A DNA stretch of 64,000 nucleotides from Daucus carota subsp. sativus (Eukaryota; Streptophyta; Magnoliopsida; Apiales; Apiaceae): NCBI RefSeq assembly GCF_001625215.2, contig NC_030381.2, positions 46,436,689 to 46,500,688 of the forward strand, read 5' to 3'. Shown here in pieces: positions 52,754 to 64,000 of this stretch; position 1 is the stretch's first letter; every line of letters starts with the position of its first letter. Both the position numbers and the translations under genes were made by a program. The notes below the pieces were generated by a model, which saw nothing but the letters and a program-made list of their open reading frames with translations, was not told where the DNA came from and made no database searches.

Positions 52754-53953
52754 ATGACGGTCACAATGCAGGGTCTGCAGCTTCACAGAACTAAAACTAT
52801 CTTTTTCTGGCTATCATTGTTGTTTACAGCAATTTGCTGTCGCAACATAGATGAAAAGCTTGAGGTAGTAGGATTCATAGAACATTCGGATTTCACAGGA
52901 AGTAATATCAAAGTTAACCAGACCTTTTCAGGTATATACTTCTGAGTCCGATGCAAGTTCTGGTTTTTATTGGTGAAATAATACATTTAACTTATATACT
53001 CCTAGCTAATAGTAATTCTGTGCTTGCATCATGCAGGATTATATGTTACAATTGTTGGCAGGTCTGCAGATGGAAAGCTTAAAACAATGGGATCTAGTAA
53101 ACTCAATGAAGAAGAAAAATTTAAAATATTTCTTCCCCAGGAGACTGTCAAAGATGGAGTGATCAGAAAAGACTGCTATGCGAAAGTCCACGGTGCTTCA
53201 GATTCATCGTGCCCTTTAGCCAACAGCGAAGAGACCTCAGTCATTATATTCCAATACAAGAGTCAAAAGAAAAATACTATAAGCCACTCCGCAAAGCTTA
53301 ACTTGTCTCCAATTACTTGCACTTCTAAGTCCTTCTGGCCATTCCAAAGACCTAAATGGTTACCTATTCTACCGCCACGTTTTAAACATCAAACTCCACA
53401 AGCACCAATCTTAACACCAGAAACTCAACTGGCACCCTCTTTTTCACCTTCCGATCAGCCAGTTTCATCACTTTCTCCACCATTATCACAGCCAGATGAT
53501 GTACCACCAGCAGTTAGTCCTGCATCTGACAACCCTCTACCCAATACTCCAGTTCCAGTATACAAGCACTCATCGCCAAGTCCATCACCTATATATCTCC
53601 CACATAAACATTACCCACCAGCATCCAGTGCTCCTTCGATTCTAAAACCAAAACAGCCATCTAAAGACCTTTCTCCAGCTCCTGCACCAAGTTCTGACAC
53701 TGAAGCATCCCCACTACCAGATGGACCATTGCCATCAAGCCCATCACCAACTGGAAATGCAGGCCTCTCTCCAGCTCCAATTCCAAGTTTTCACAATCTA
53801 GCATCCCCACCACCCAATGAAGCATTACCATCAGGTCTATCACCACCCCCTTCGGCTAACAATAATCCACGTCCACCCCATGCTCCAAGGTTTAGAATAC
53901 CACAACCTCCACCAATTCCAACAATCACCAGGCCATCTCCCCCTGATTCATAA
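52754..53953 (+). CDS. Ole e 1-domain protein with arabinogalactan-like Pro-rich tail (PRP paralogue)
   Basis: Two exons, 52754-52931 and 53037-53953, encode 364 residues; the exon phase is the same as in the gene 1.4 kb upstream. After a signal peptide come 'EKLEVVGFIEHSDF' and the Ole e 1-like domain ('GLYVTIVGRSADG', 'KDCYAKVHGASDSSCP', 'KLNLSPITCTSKSFWP'). The tail differs from its neighbour: no VYT repeats, but 'SPAPAPSSDTEASPLPDGPLPSSPSPT'-like Ser-Pro and Ala-Pro repeats, typical of arabinogalactan glycosylation. An in-frame second ATG at 52766 could also be the start. The role is probably in the cell wall; the exact function is unknown. Confidence 0.9.
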
Positions 53954-54880
53954 AACTTCAGATTATATTTGGAACAGCCTCTTTCTTCCACCTGACGAAT
54001 TATTGGAAATAATGAATCTTCCTGTAGTAGATTTTCTATAACCAAAAAAATCGTGAACTTGTGCTACATTGTGGTGTGACATGCATTGAACTATTTTTTT
54101 CAGAAATAAACACATGTGACTATTCATCTGCTATGTACTTGATATCTTTGTTGTTTCAGTGAGGCCAACATCATCAAGCAACACATATAGTGTGATAGTG
54201 TAACTAGATGGTGATAGATGTGATTTCAATTATTGTCTTTAATTATTTTCAAAATGTCACAATTATTATGAATATAATAATCACATGAAATTTCATCGTA
54301 CTCATCCGCAAACATCCTAATCACAATTACCACTCTAATCCACTTCATTAATTCATCACTCTCGCCCACATTCTCATTACCATCCTCAGGTGTTAAAAAG
54401 ATGCTTTAGCTTGGTCATAGCTTAACATCACTCCAAAACTTATTTTTGGGAATACTGGAGTAGGAGGTAATTAAACTCGAAAGCACTCTTAGCCTGAGTT
54501 CTAACTTCCAATACTATATATTTAACAAAGATATTTCACTCTTACGCTGGTGAATTTTGAAATATATATAACCTAGATTATTGTTAACTTTATCAACAAA
54601 ATCAGACATGAATAATTCTTATAATTCTTGGTTTTTACTAGATATAATCTCCCTTGCCTTGTGCAAGGCGCGCAGAACTCACACCCATGATGGAACTCTA
54701 TGCGAAGAAGTAAACAAGATACTCGTTACATACATCCTTCATAGTTGCAAATCTTCAAAATAACGATCAACGGAAGTTAATAAAAGAATACCTCTTTCCA
54801 TTACAGTTTTGGAGATTAATTGCTATTACTTCCTTTATTTCAAGACTGAAAAGCATGAACACATATCTGGTGCAATATCT
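53954..54880. other. Intergenic region after the second PRP gene
   Basis: AT-rich 3' flank. The frame at 54581-54763 has no domain. No gene is seen. Confidence 0.5.
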
Positions 54881-54884
54881 AACA

Positions 54885-55645
54885 TCTTAAAACATTGGAA
54901 ATGGCAGGTTCATACCATGAATGAGCAAATATGAAGCAATATTGTCACCTACTAGAGTGTGCATGTTAACTATTACGACAATCTTCTTTGCAAGGACAAG
55001 ACTCGTAAATTTCACATTTCAATCTATCAGCCAAAGCGGTGCTCATTATTGGAACATTATTGTTTAATTGCAGCGATTTGCTGTCGCAACAAGGACGAGA
55101 AGCTTGAGGTAGTTGGATTCAGAAAAGATTCAGATTTTGTAGAAAGTAGGATTTAACATTTAACATTTCAGTTCAATAGTATACTTTATGCACCATTTGC
55201 CATTTTCATCACCGAAACATTTTCCACTTAAACATTACGGGCCAACAGTATTTAATTCTCTTTCAATCCCAAAATCAAAGCAGGCACCATTACTAGAACA
55301 TAAAGACTTTTCACCAGCTTTAAGCTTTAACACAGATATGATTGCCCCCAAGCTCAGTACCTAATGGCAATGAAGACTTTTTATAAGGTCCAGCTCCAGG
55401 TTTCGACACTCAAATCATCACTAAATAAGACATATAGCCATTCGGCCTATCACCCAATGTCAACAAAGGCTTTCCTCCAGCTCCTAGTTTCGACACTCCA
55501 GCATCAGCACCTAGATAATGGCTAATGGCTAATGGCAATGAAGACGGTTCTTTCTCCGACTCTCCCAGTCGTGGACAAACCAGCAATATTCCCACTACAA
55601 GGCGAGCCATTGCCGTTAGGCACATCAAATAATGTCAATATAGAC
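54885..55645 (+). pseudogene. Decayed third copy of the Ole e 1/PRP gene
   Basis: 55070-55150 matches exon 1 of the gene at 52754: 'CCRNKDEKLEVVGFRKDSDF' against 'CCRNIDEKLEVVGFIEHSDF'. The upstream part (54930-55065) matches that gene's 5' flank ('acctacta.agtgtgcat'). After a stop in the exon the Ole e 1 domain is missing; what follows (55270-55640) is a remnant of the Pro-rich tail, with 'tttcgacactc' and 'ccagctcc' blocks and several stops and frameshifts. It encodes nothing and is a dead tandem duplicate. Confidence 0.8.
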
Positions 55646-55758
55646 ATGTCAGAAGTAAAATCCTACATATTGATGGTTGAAGAGTGAGGTGCTGAATAAT
55701 TTACTGTACAGCATAGATTGTGGATGATATATAGATTGTTGGAAACTTAACGGGCTTA

Positions 55759-56073
55759 GAGCATCTCCAATGTCGTTGGCTAAATTGGATCAGTAAGATA
55801 TCATGTAAAATTTGCTGAACCCGTAAGACATTGACTATATTGGTTGGCTATAATTTAAAAATAGTATTTTATTAATATTTAGATTTTTATAAATAGAATA
55901 AATTAGTTTAATATGATAATAAATAATTTGTAGTAATCAGCGGGAAGAAGGAAAATAAACTGTGGGAGATGACGTGGAATTCATTACAGATCTGTAGTGG
56001 TTCGACAAATATAGTCATCCATTGGGGGATGACAATAATTATAGACAAGGGTTTGGTACGGTTGGAGTGCTGT
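55759..56073. mobile_element. MITE with GAGCATCTCCAATG end
   Basis: Left end GAGCATCTCCAATG preceded by TTA; right end pairs as CAGCACTCCAACCG on the other strand. The internal block 'atgtaaaatttgctga' is shared with the sequence at 63755. Probably PIF/Harbinger-like. The right border is uncertain. Confidence 0.55.
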
Positions 56074-56111
56074 TTTTTTTTGGGTATTGGCTATAATTTT
56101 TAATTTGGGTA

Positions 56112-57161
56112 AGCCAACTTAACCGACGCTCTTGGGGCTATTTGACCGACGCTGAAAGTCCAGTTTGTACTACTCTTGGTCAGGCTATCACTAGTACAAA
56201 ATGAACTTTCAGCGTCGCACTTTCAACGTCGATTTTTCATTGAACGTGGCTTATAATACTTAATAGCGTCGGGTTTACCTTTAACAACATATTTTTTAAT
56301 AACTAAGCGTCGGCATTTTATATAATCGATGCAAATGGTCAGACCAATAGCGTCGGTTTCTAGAACCGATGCAAATGGTCAGACCAATAGTGTTGGCATT
56401 TTTCAGAACGGACGCAATGGGTAAGATCAATAGCCGACATTTTTCAGAACCGACGCAATTGGTTAGAACAATAGTGTCGGCATTTGTAAGAACTGACGCA
56501 ATTGGTAGAATAATAGCGTCGGCATTATCGACTATGGACACTAATAGTCAAGAGCATCGCCAACTTAACCGACGCTGTAGGCCTATACCTATAGCGTCTC
56601 CTACATTTGCTACGCCACTTAACCGACGCTCTTGGGGCTATTTGACCGACGCTGAAAGTCCAATTTGTACTACTCTTGGCCAGGCTATCACTAGTACAAA
56701 ATGAACTTTCAGCGTCGATTTTTCATAGAACGTATACTTAATAGCATCAGGTTTACCTTTAACACTATATTTTTTAATAACTAAGCGTTGGCATTTTATA
56801 TAACCGACGCAAATGGTCAGACCAATAACGTCAGTATTTTCTAGAACCATGCAAATGGTCAGACCAATAGTGTCAGCATTTTCCAGAACCGACGCAATGG
56901 ATAAGAACAATAACGTCGGCATTTTTCAGAACCGACGCAATTGGTTAGAACAATAATGTCGGCATTTGTAAGAACTGACGCAATTGGTAGAATAATATTG
57001 GCGGCATTATCGACTATCGACACTAATAGTCAACCAAGAGCGTCGCCAGCTTAACCGACGTTGTAGGCCTATACCTATAGTGTCTCCTACATTTGCTACA
57101 CCACTTAACCGACGCTCTTGGGGTTATTTGACCGACGTTGAAAATTCAGTTTGTACTAGTG
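56112..57161. mobile_element. Non-autonomous CACTA element in head-to-tail tandem
   Basis: CACTAGTACAAA starts at 56189 and again at 56689, and the inverse TTTGTACTAGTG ends at 57161. The unit repeats with a period of exactly 500 bp. Before 56189 is a further partial unit end (from about 56112). The interior is made of alternating 'GCGTCGG' and 'CCGACGC' motifs every 30-45 bp, the subterminal repeats of CACTA elements. There is no transposase. Confidence 0.88.
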
Positions 57162-58068
57162 TACAGAGGAGATTTTCTAACCATAATCAAACACTTTAAA
57201 GTTTGTGGATGAATTGCCATGATCAAAGAACATGAGGTTGGAGGTCTTTTTTTGTCATGAAGAAGGTAATTCTATTAATAGAAAGAATTAAAGATACAAT
57301 GTTCGGAAAAAACAGAGTTTCCATCGTTCAAACAAGTATATCATCTAATCAAGAGTAAGTAAGTACTCCCGGCAATTTAGACAATATCTTCAATGTCTGA
57401 AAAGATAATCCAGCTGAAAAGGCCTCTTTAAAACCCCACAAAAGTAAAATTCCAGGAAAAAAACTCAAGTTGAAAAAAAGTGCATTCAAAAAAGAAATAC
57501 ATCGGTTCCAATAGGCTAAAGAGATGAAACTATTATCTTCTAACAATTATATGAAGTCCCTTTCATCAAAATTGTAGTTAAATTGTCTTGTACATCGAAG
57601 TACATGAGCCTTTCAGAAATCTCTTTCAAACATCCTGAAAATGAAAATAAGATCAGACAGAAATAAAAAAACATGAGTCAATATATAAAATTGATACGTA
57701 TTATATAAAATAAGAAAAATAAGGAAAACTAGCGTTGGAATCTAATTATTATTATAATATCGATGAACATATATTTTGGTCTATATTATAAAAATAATAA
57801 TAAATATTTAATATCTAACATTACATCACCAAAAACAAATTCTTAACTCATAGATATTTAGTGGTATGATAAATTAATGATAAATATTTAACATCTAACA
57901 CTAATTTGCTAGAAATCATATTATTTATATTTCATTAAGAGGTCAACCTGTATACTCTTACACATCCTCCACAATTTTGAAGCTTATGCACATATAAAAA
58001 AAATAAAAAATAGTGAAGGAAGGACTTACATAGATGTGGACACCGAGTTTTATTTTGAAAATGTTGCA
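57162..58068. other. Region downstream of the SUVH gene
   Basis: 900 bp between the CACTA element and the SUVH stop codon. It should hold the SUVH 3' UTR. 57760-57920 repeats 'taatatctaac' words. The minus-strand frame 57546-57349 has no domain. No gene is seen. Confidence 0.45.
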
Positions 58069-60360
58069 TCAATACATCCTCCCTTCGCACTCCGCCGTCC
58101 CACAATAACATTTCTTCTCCTTGATATTTCCATTCGAGTCACGAACTTGACCAATTTTGTAATTATAGTCATAAGTTAACTCTTGTAAAGGACGTATGTT
58201 TTGCGTAGCGAATAACATCACATGAGGCATCATCTTGTCATTGTGATCATAAAGAACATCTTGAGCATACAAGTTTGGTGAGCAACTATGATTCACAAAT
58301 CTTCCAATGTTCCCGATTTTCGCAGCATCTACTGCAAAGCCATCTTCCTCTCCTATATCAAACAAATACTCATCCGAATCGATTCTTTCCTCGGCTTCTT
58401 TATCGGTTAGCAACTCACCAATGTACTCGCATATGAAACTTCCGGATGAAATATAATTTCTTGACCGAACACCCCATCCCTTTGATTTCGTCTTAAAGAT
58501 CTCTAACTGGAATTTTATACCATGTTGGCTTACTCTGTTCTTGCAAGACGGGGGACATTTGCACGAAGGACCACACTCGTGGACAATACTTGTTGGCTTC
58601 GTTTCTAGGAGAGCTCCGTTTTTGTTGAATGGTAATGTGCCTCCGTTCTTAAGGATGCACGAACATTGCAGATCATCCGAACAACCATCAATGCAGTGGC
58701 AACCACTCGTCTCCACAAGAATATCATCGAGTCGTGGATATACCATTTTGGTTGTGTAAATAAAACTTGGAGGTTTTTCATTATCTACATCATTAACAGC
58801 CCGGATGGATATCTTCTCTTTTCCCTCAGAAATATCATTCATCAATGCCAGACCATCGCGAGATTTAGATTTTACAAACCTTTGCAATGTACTTGACTTG
58901 ATTTTTGGCTGACCATGCATTCTCTCCAGTTGAAACATGTACACCAATTTTCCATTTTCTGCTCTCTCTTGCCAAAACTTGCTCACAAAGTACAAACCAT
59001 CATAAGTAAATGTGGTGGTTTTCCATGATCGTCGACCAAGGATAACCCTCACTGGAGTTTTTTCGTCCATGCTATTCTTTAAGGCAAGGTTACCTCGTAC
59101 AAGTTCTTGGTCTTTAAAATTCTTCTCACCCTTTATTTGGTTCCCCCCTTGACCAGAATAGATCAGCACATCTGAAAATTCTTTCCCACTGGAATAACGA
59201 CCAGAGGACACTATGCTCGTGGCAATCTTCTTGCCATCCTTTTCCATGTAATCTATACCGGCACTAAACTGTTTATGCAATCCAACAATAACAAGTTCAG
59301 CCCTAAAATGAAACTGGTCACCAACTTCAACGCCAGGAATAGCCCCCAAGAGTTTTTGATCCATATGAATCCACTTTTTTTGTTTCTTGAGTACCATTGC
59401 AATATTTGTATAAAGATTTGATATAGTGTTTTTGCTTTTAGGCTTTTCGCGTTGCATCTCCAGCAACCGCTCTTTGAGGATCTGTTCAAACAGATTCAGA
59501 ATCTCCTGCGTGCGGCTTAACGCTTCCTGATGACTGCTGTTTGTCAAAGCATATGACTGTTTCACTAAAAGAGCACCATTTTGTTCCTGATCCGGCAATG
59601 CCTTAGTTTTTGTATCAATGCCTTCCAAAAGTAGATAGTGCTGCGATCCATTAATATTGCACTTTTGATAACCGCACTCATCAGTCGTGCCACCTGTTGC
59701 GACTATGCAATCTTCAGTAGTCTTTACTCCCAACTGATCAGTGGCAGGCACAATACTACCATCTGCATGTGCCACAGTTATAGACTCATTCATCGATGGG
59801 CACACCGTGACACCAGTAAATCCAATTTTGTTTTCCGGACTTTTGGCTACATCGTTTTTCATTTCTCCTTTCTCAGCTTGAAGCCTCCTTCGCTCCTCAT
59901 CCACAGAAACATCATTGGTCAAAGCATCATGTTTAGCAGACACATCAAGGTTGGTTCTTCCACAACCTCTTGGAAAATCCCGAAAGACGGTAACTCCTTT
60001 TCGGGGTTTCAGAGACAGATTCTTTTTAGAAATTATATCAATATGCTTGGGTATAGAATCCTGGTTCCCCATTACCAACTCAATTTTCTCCGGAACTTCT
60101 TGTAATATTTCAGCATTTGGCTTGCTCGGTGTGGTTTCCGTCCTTTCATCCGAAGTCTTGACAAGAATCCTCGCCTCATTAAATGCTTCGCGAACCTTGG
60201 AAGCAGCTGGACCACAACCAGGAGGAAATTGTCGAATTGCGGAAACCCTAGGCCGCTTCAAACCACGTAGAAAACGACTGCCACCAGTGCCATTTTCAAA
60301 AGAACGTTTGCCGGGAAGCATTTTGACAGGACTTCTCTCACTTAATAAATTAGTCATCAT
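58069..60360 (-). CDS. SUVH5/6-like: Histone H3K9 methyltransferase, SUVH5/6 type
   Basis: One intronless coding exon for 763 residues. Two N-terminal 'FP(P/R)GCG' motifs (about 45 and 129) are typical of SUVH5/6. The SRA/YDG domain covers about 341-485 ('GVEVGDQFHFRAEL', 'GNLALKNSM', 'YDGLYFV') and binds methylated cytosine. The pre-SET Cys cluster (about 554-608), SET domain ('GWGVRSRNYISSGSFICEY', 'GRFVNHSCSPN' at 686-696, 'ELTYDYNY' at 727) and post-SET 'CYCGTAECEGRMY' follow. All zinc and catalytic motifs are intact. The enzyme puts mono- and dimethyl marks on H3K9 at methylated DNA and silences transposons. The first ATG is at 60360; the frame is open 21 codons further upstream without ATG. 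An acceptor at 60426 suggests a 5' UTR intron. Confidence 0.96.
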   Translation of the reverse strand: MMTNLLSERSPVKMLPGKRSFENGTGGSRFLRGLKRPRVSAIRQFPPGCGPAASKVREAFNEARILVKTSDERTETTPSKPNAEILQEVPEKIELVMGNQDSIPKHIDIISKKNLSLKPRKGVTVFRDFPRGCGRTNLDVSAKHDALTNDVSVDEERRRLQAEKGEMKNDVAKSPENKIGFTGVTVCPSMNESITVAHADGSIVPATDQLGVKTTEDCIVATGGTTDECGYQKCNINGSQHYLLLEGIDTKTKALPDQEQNGALLVKQSYALTNSSHQEALSRTQEILNLFEQILKERLLEMQREKPKSKNTISNLYTNIAMVLKKQKKWIHMDQKLLGAIPGVEVGDQFHFRAELVIVGLHKQFSAGIDYMEKDGKKIATSIVSSGRYSSGKEFSDVLIYSGQGGNQIKGEKNFKDQELVRGNLALKNSMDEKTPVRVILGRRSWKTTTFTYDGLYFVSKFWQERAENGKLVYMFQLERMHGQPKIKSSTLQRFVKSKSRDGLALMNDISEGKEKISIRAVNDVDNEKPPSFIYTTKMVYPRLDDILVETSGCHCIDGCSDDLQCSCILKNGGTLPFNKNGALLETKPTSIVHECGPSCKCPPSCKNRVSQHGIKFQLEIFKTKSKGWGVRSRNYISSGSFICEYIGELLTDKEAEERIDSDEYLFDIGEEDGFAVDAAKIGNIGRFVNHSCSPNLYAQDVLYDHNDKMMPHVMLFATQNIRPLQELTYDYNYKIGQVRDSNGNIKEKKCYCGTAECEGRMY

Positions 60361-62045
60361 TTTAGCCTTTTCAAAAATCAAATACCGACTCCAGTAGTCA
60401 TTACTCTTTGAAGAACTAACCAAGCCTATATAATTTAACCATGTTAGCCAAAAAGTTAGAAGGTTTTACAAACTGAAAATAATTAAAAATAAAAATTAAG
60501 TTAATGCAAATATTAAAAAAGATAGAAGGTGATATTATAAGAGGTTTGGCCCCCATAATTACTGTATCTATCATTAAAGTCCTCAATATCACGGTCATAA
60601 AAATAGTGCCGAATTCCATTTATTAACACTACATCGTGTATCATTTTGGATGTTCATAAAAAACGCTACGTATATCGTCTGACATTCTGTTAGTGTTAAA
60701 AGAACAGAACACTAGTTTATGTAGCATTCTGTTAGGGTTAAAAAAATGAAACGCTACATCGTGTAGCGTTTTATTCGGGTGAAAACAATAAAACGCTACA
60801 CAATCTCGTGTTTTCTTTCAAAATTAAAAACAATCTAGCGTTAATTTCCAATCTTGTTATTTTGGTCATTACTTAGATTTTGTGAGATATGTGGTCATTT
60901 TTCATGATATTTCATTGATAATGACATATCATTCAACTGATCTAGGATACTATTTACTAAATATTTGTATTTTAGTAATATATTGACTATATATTGTTGA
61001 AAATTGGATATTTTGGGTTATATTAATACTACTTACACGGTATATAATTTCAAGTTAAAATTTTAAAATAAGAATATGATAAATCCAAATAAATTATTTT
61101 AAAAATATTTTTGAATATATTTCAATAACCTAAAATTACATATGAATCTATTTTACACCCTGTAATTATTAATGATAAATATAATCAAATTATCTAAAAC
61201 AAAATATTTATAAACTAAATTAATAAATTTTAATAACATAAAAATTATATAACCTAGCATATGCTGCCCTAATTTAGAGTATGTTTGTCTGGATTTAAAA
61301 CCCGTATTTTAAGTCATTTTCGATTTTAAACCAATTTTTGTAATAAGTCAGAACTCGGCTTAAAATTAGAACTAAGTCAAAAACTGACTTAAGATTAGAA
61401 GTTAATTTGAAGTACTTTTACGGTGACTTAATTTTTTCAAACTTTTCTTTATATAAAAATTACCCATAAGATATAAATTACTCATAAATCATTCATAAAT
61501 CATTTTTATTTTAATTATTATATTTTTAATAACTAATAAGTCATTAATAATTCAAAAATAATTCAAACAAACATTTTTAATTCACAACTTATCATATATA
61601 AATATAAGTCACGTTAAGTTAAAAATCATATTAACTCTTAAGTCATAAACTCATACTAGACCGCCGGTGGCTAAACAAACTTACAATCCGAAAACACAAG
61701 GGCCAAATAACATATACTATATATATATACCAACATATATATACCAACAAAAGAGTCTTGGTCACTCTTAACCGATATATCAATTTCTGACGGCCAGATG
61801 AATATTTCACGATAAGAAATATAACAAAAATTTAATATGTTTAGTATTTTTTAATCGTTGGATGGGATCTCGTCCAACGCCTTAAAAAGCGCTGGACGTA
61901 GGTTATAATCCTGGACTCATCCAGGACGTATGTTATATTTATTCAACAACTAGATTATAGTATGCTGGTTAAGGGTTCTCTGACACGCGTATGCCCTTGA
62001 CCATGACCCGAAGCAGAAAATCCCTAGCGAAGTTCAATTAATAAA
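60361..62045. other. Region upstream of SUVH: probable leader intron plus repeats
   Basis: If the noncoding exon proposed at 62083-62160 is real, this 1.7 kb is the SUVH leader intron. 60640-60820 repeats 'aaaacgctac' words. 61270-61690 is MITE-like ('tatgtttgtctgga...cttaaaa'). 61745-61985 is related to the MITE at 18750. No gene is seen. Confidence 0.4.
61748..61980. mobile_element. Relative of the 18750 MITE
   Basis: The order 'gatgaatattt', 'gaaatataacaaaa', 'ttttaatcgttggat', 'aaaaagcgctgga', 'gtaggttataat' follows that of the element at 18750-19036. The ends 'ggtcactcttaacc' and 'gctggttaaggg' pair weakly. It is a diverged family member. Confidence 0.6.
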
Positions 62046-62305
62046 CATACATAAAAAATAATTAAGTGACATAAAATAGTACCTTAAGGGCGCGCTAGAA
62101 GCTTGAAGAAAGCTCGCCAGAAAGTTGCTTGAATGCAAGTCAGAGAGTAACCGGAAGTGATTAATATGATTCACTCATACATAAAAAATAATTAAGTGAC
62201 ATAAAATAGTACCTTAAGGGCGCGCTAGAAGCTTGAAGAAAGCTCGCCAGAAAGTTGCTTGAATGCAAGTCAGAGAGTAACCGGAAGTGATTAATATGAT
62301 TCACT
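62046..62305. repeat. 130-bp tandem duplication, apparently perfect
   Basis: Copy 1 is 62046-62175 and copy 2 is 62176-62305; I saw no difference between them. Each contains, on the minus strand, a possible exon end with a good donor (CCCTTAAG then GTACTAT, exon ends 62083 and 62213). The copied segment may be a noncoding first exon of SUVH. Confidence 0.92.
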
Positions 62306-64000
62306 AAGTAAGGTAACTGCAAATAAATATCATCCTGGACTTGTAGTAAGAACAGCACAGATAAAATCTCATGAAAGCCTTACCGGCCAGTTACCTCTAA
62401 GAAAAAAAACAAGTCTTACCGATTAAAAACAGTCGTCCCATAAAGACTATTTATCTTTGATTGATACGATAATTTCGGATGCAAACAGAATCCTAATATT
62501 ATTTGATTACAGATCGCTTCCGGATAATTTGCACCTTCTTAAATTTGAAATAAAATTGATGGACCTTGGACCGCAAGTTTAGGAGCGGCAACTTATGGTA
62601 ATTACCTATTTGGATACCTAAACGCTAACTACTCGATTTAAATACCTATTTTAGATAAATTTATTAAATTTCAGCTATTCAATTAATTATTATTATTTAG
62701 TCTAATATAAATATAATTGTATAAAAATATAATAATTTTGTTTTAAATTATACATATATGAAATAATTTATTATGTATATATGAAGATAATTAATACATG
62801 ATTTCGGTGTATAAATCATATTATGTAAAAATTTAACCTTAAATAAAATATTAAAATTTTTATAAAAACATGACTATTTACTTGAAAATATGATGGGTGA
62901 AGAATATAATCTTCAGGTGTTCGAATTGAATATAAACCATAGATCATATTCAAATATTTAGGTAAGATCTTTTCATAAAAAATAATATAATATCTAATCT
63001 GAACGAGTATCTGAGTAATCATATATATACAAGATCATATTTTATTTGATCTTAATATTCTCGCCAGATTTGATATATCACATATGACATGAATATCATA
63101 TTTTTGGGTCGAAATAAGTTGAAATATTAAATAAACTGAATCAATTATAGACTTATAGTCCTAAATAACTACTAATTTAAACTCCTGCAAAGCACAAGCA
63201 GTCTTTTTCTTAATATTTATATCGTAATTATAATCAATTATATTTGATATGAAGCCTGTTGTTTTGTCGGAGATTTTGTTGGTGTTTGTGTACGGCTTAA
63301 AAACCGAGCTTCTGGGTTTACAAATTAGAAGCACTTATTCGTATCGTTTGTATAAAAAGTTGAAAAGCATTTATAAAAAGTTAGGAATGCTAACTTTTGT
63401 TTCAGGAATTCTACTTTTTTCCCAAACACTTTAATTACTTATAAGTCTTAATTTGCTTCTAACTTCTACTCTATTTTTTTATTTTAAGCAATAAGTATTT
63501 ATTTTAATCTCATCCAAACGGCCCCTTTGTTAGGCGGTGTCACACGTGATATCGATAATGTTTGTTTCGAGTCGAGTCCGACCAAGGCTGCACGAATTTG
63601 GTTTTGTCCTTCCGTCAAAAGGTCTCATGCTTTTGATACTTTGATACTTATGATGTTTCAGTGAAACGTGGTTTCGCTTATTAATAAATAAGTTTTGATT
63701 AGAGCATATACAACAGATAGCTATAATGATTAGTTAAAATAATATAAAATAATTATTATGTAAAATTTGCTGAGCGTATTGTACTTTAATGATATTAGCT
63801 ATAATGATTAAATATACTGTATATTATTATTATTTTTAGTACTTTAACATATTATTATATTATAGTTTTAGTACTTTAAAATTTTAATTTGACCGTAGAT
63901 GATGTGGAGCTGACATGAGAATTATAGATAATGGGATGGAGATCAAAAATTTAGAAGAGCAGCTTCTGCTTCTGGCTTCTGTTTTTCTTAACCCGTTTGT
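62306..64000. other. AT-rich right edge of the window
   Basis: No gene is seen. 63270-63535 is MITE-like, with 'cttctaactt' words and a right end 'catccaaacggcccctttg'. 63700-63970 shares 'gagcat', 'atgtaaaatttgctga' with the MITE at 55759 and may be cut off by the window end. Confidence 0.45.

Noticed and set aside
59638-60397. Plus-strand frames of 155 and 160 codons
   Set aside because: They lie entirely antisense to the SUVH coding exon and show no family motif.
60361-60423. A longer SUVH N-terminus starting at 60423
   Set aside because: That codon is TTG, not ATG; the first ATG is at 60360, and an acceptor at 60426 suggests that the extra codons are 5' UTR.

Overview
The window is nuclear DNA of a flowering plant, almost certainly a eudicot. 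The genes are split by AT-rich GT-AG introns, intergenic DNA is AT-rich, and small DNA transposons (Tourist, Stowaway, hAT, CACTA and mariner types) are dense. An XIP aquaporin argues against a monocot or a Brassicaceae member. Species cannot be settled from sequence alone. There is no bacterial-type operon, CRISPR array or intact viral element.

Layout, left to right: a single-exon SAUR gene (+, 2104-2412); an HVA22/DP1-like gene (+, 4391-5368); an XIP aquaporin (-, 7307-5877); an empty AT-rich stretch; an eight-exon 5'-methylthioadenosine nucleosidase gene (+, 11110-18501), long because its introns hold repeats; a GASA/snakin peptide gene (-, 20608-20071) whose last codons were cut off by a hAT-type MITE; an ERD2-like KDEL-receptor-family gene (-, 26594-23209); a cytosolic-type alkaline/neutral invertase (-, 30835-27625); two tail-to-tail single-exon genes for related three-helix membrane proteins (33221-33604 + and 34583-34170 -); a nine-exon plastid triosephosphate isomerase (-, 41116-35345); an intergenic region with a MITE that contains a plastid rrn16 promoter and 16S fragment; TRAP-alpha (+, 43892-46879); two Ole e 1/proline-rich cell-wall protein genes (+, 49790-51383 and 52754-53953) followed by a decayed third copy; a tandem CACTA element; and a single-exon SUVH5/6-type histone H3K9 methyltransferase (-, 60360-58069).

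The genes do not form one pathway. Several are housekeeping: TPI in the Calvin cycle and plastid glycolysis, invertase in cytosolic sucrose breakdown, MTN in the Yang cycle, TRAP-alpha and the ERD2-like protein in the secretory pathway. The wall-protein cluster is a local tandem duplication. The most interesting events are transposon-related: a hAT MITE that replaced the 3' end of a GASA reading frame, with an exact 8-bp target duplication that lets the old C-terminus be read; a Tourist-like element that carries organelle rRNA promoter DNA; a 500-bp head-to-tail CACTA tandem; and two GC-AG introns. All exon borders were placed by eye from splice signals, reading frame and family knowledge. No search was run.
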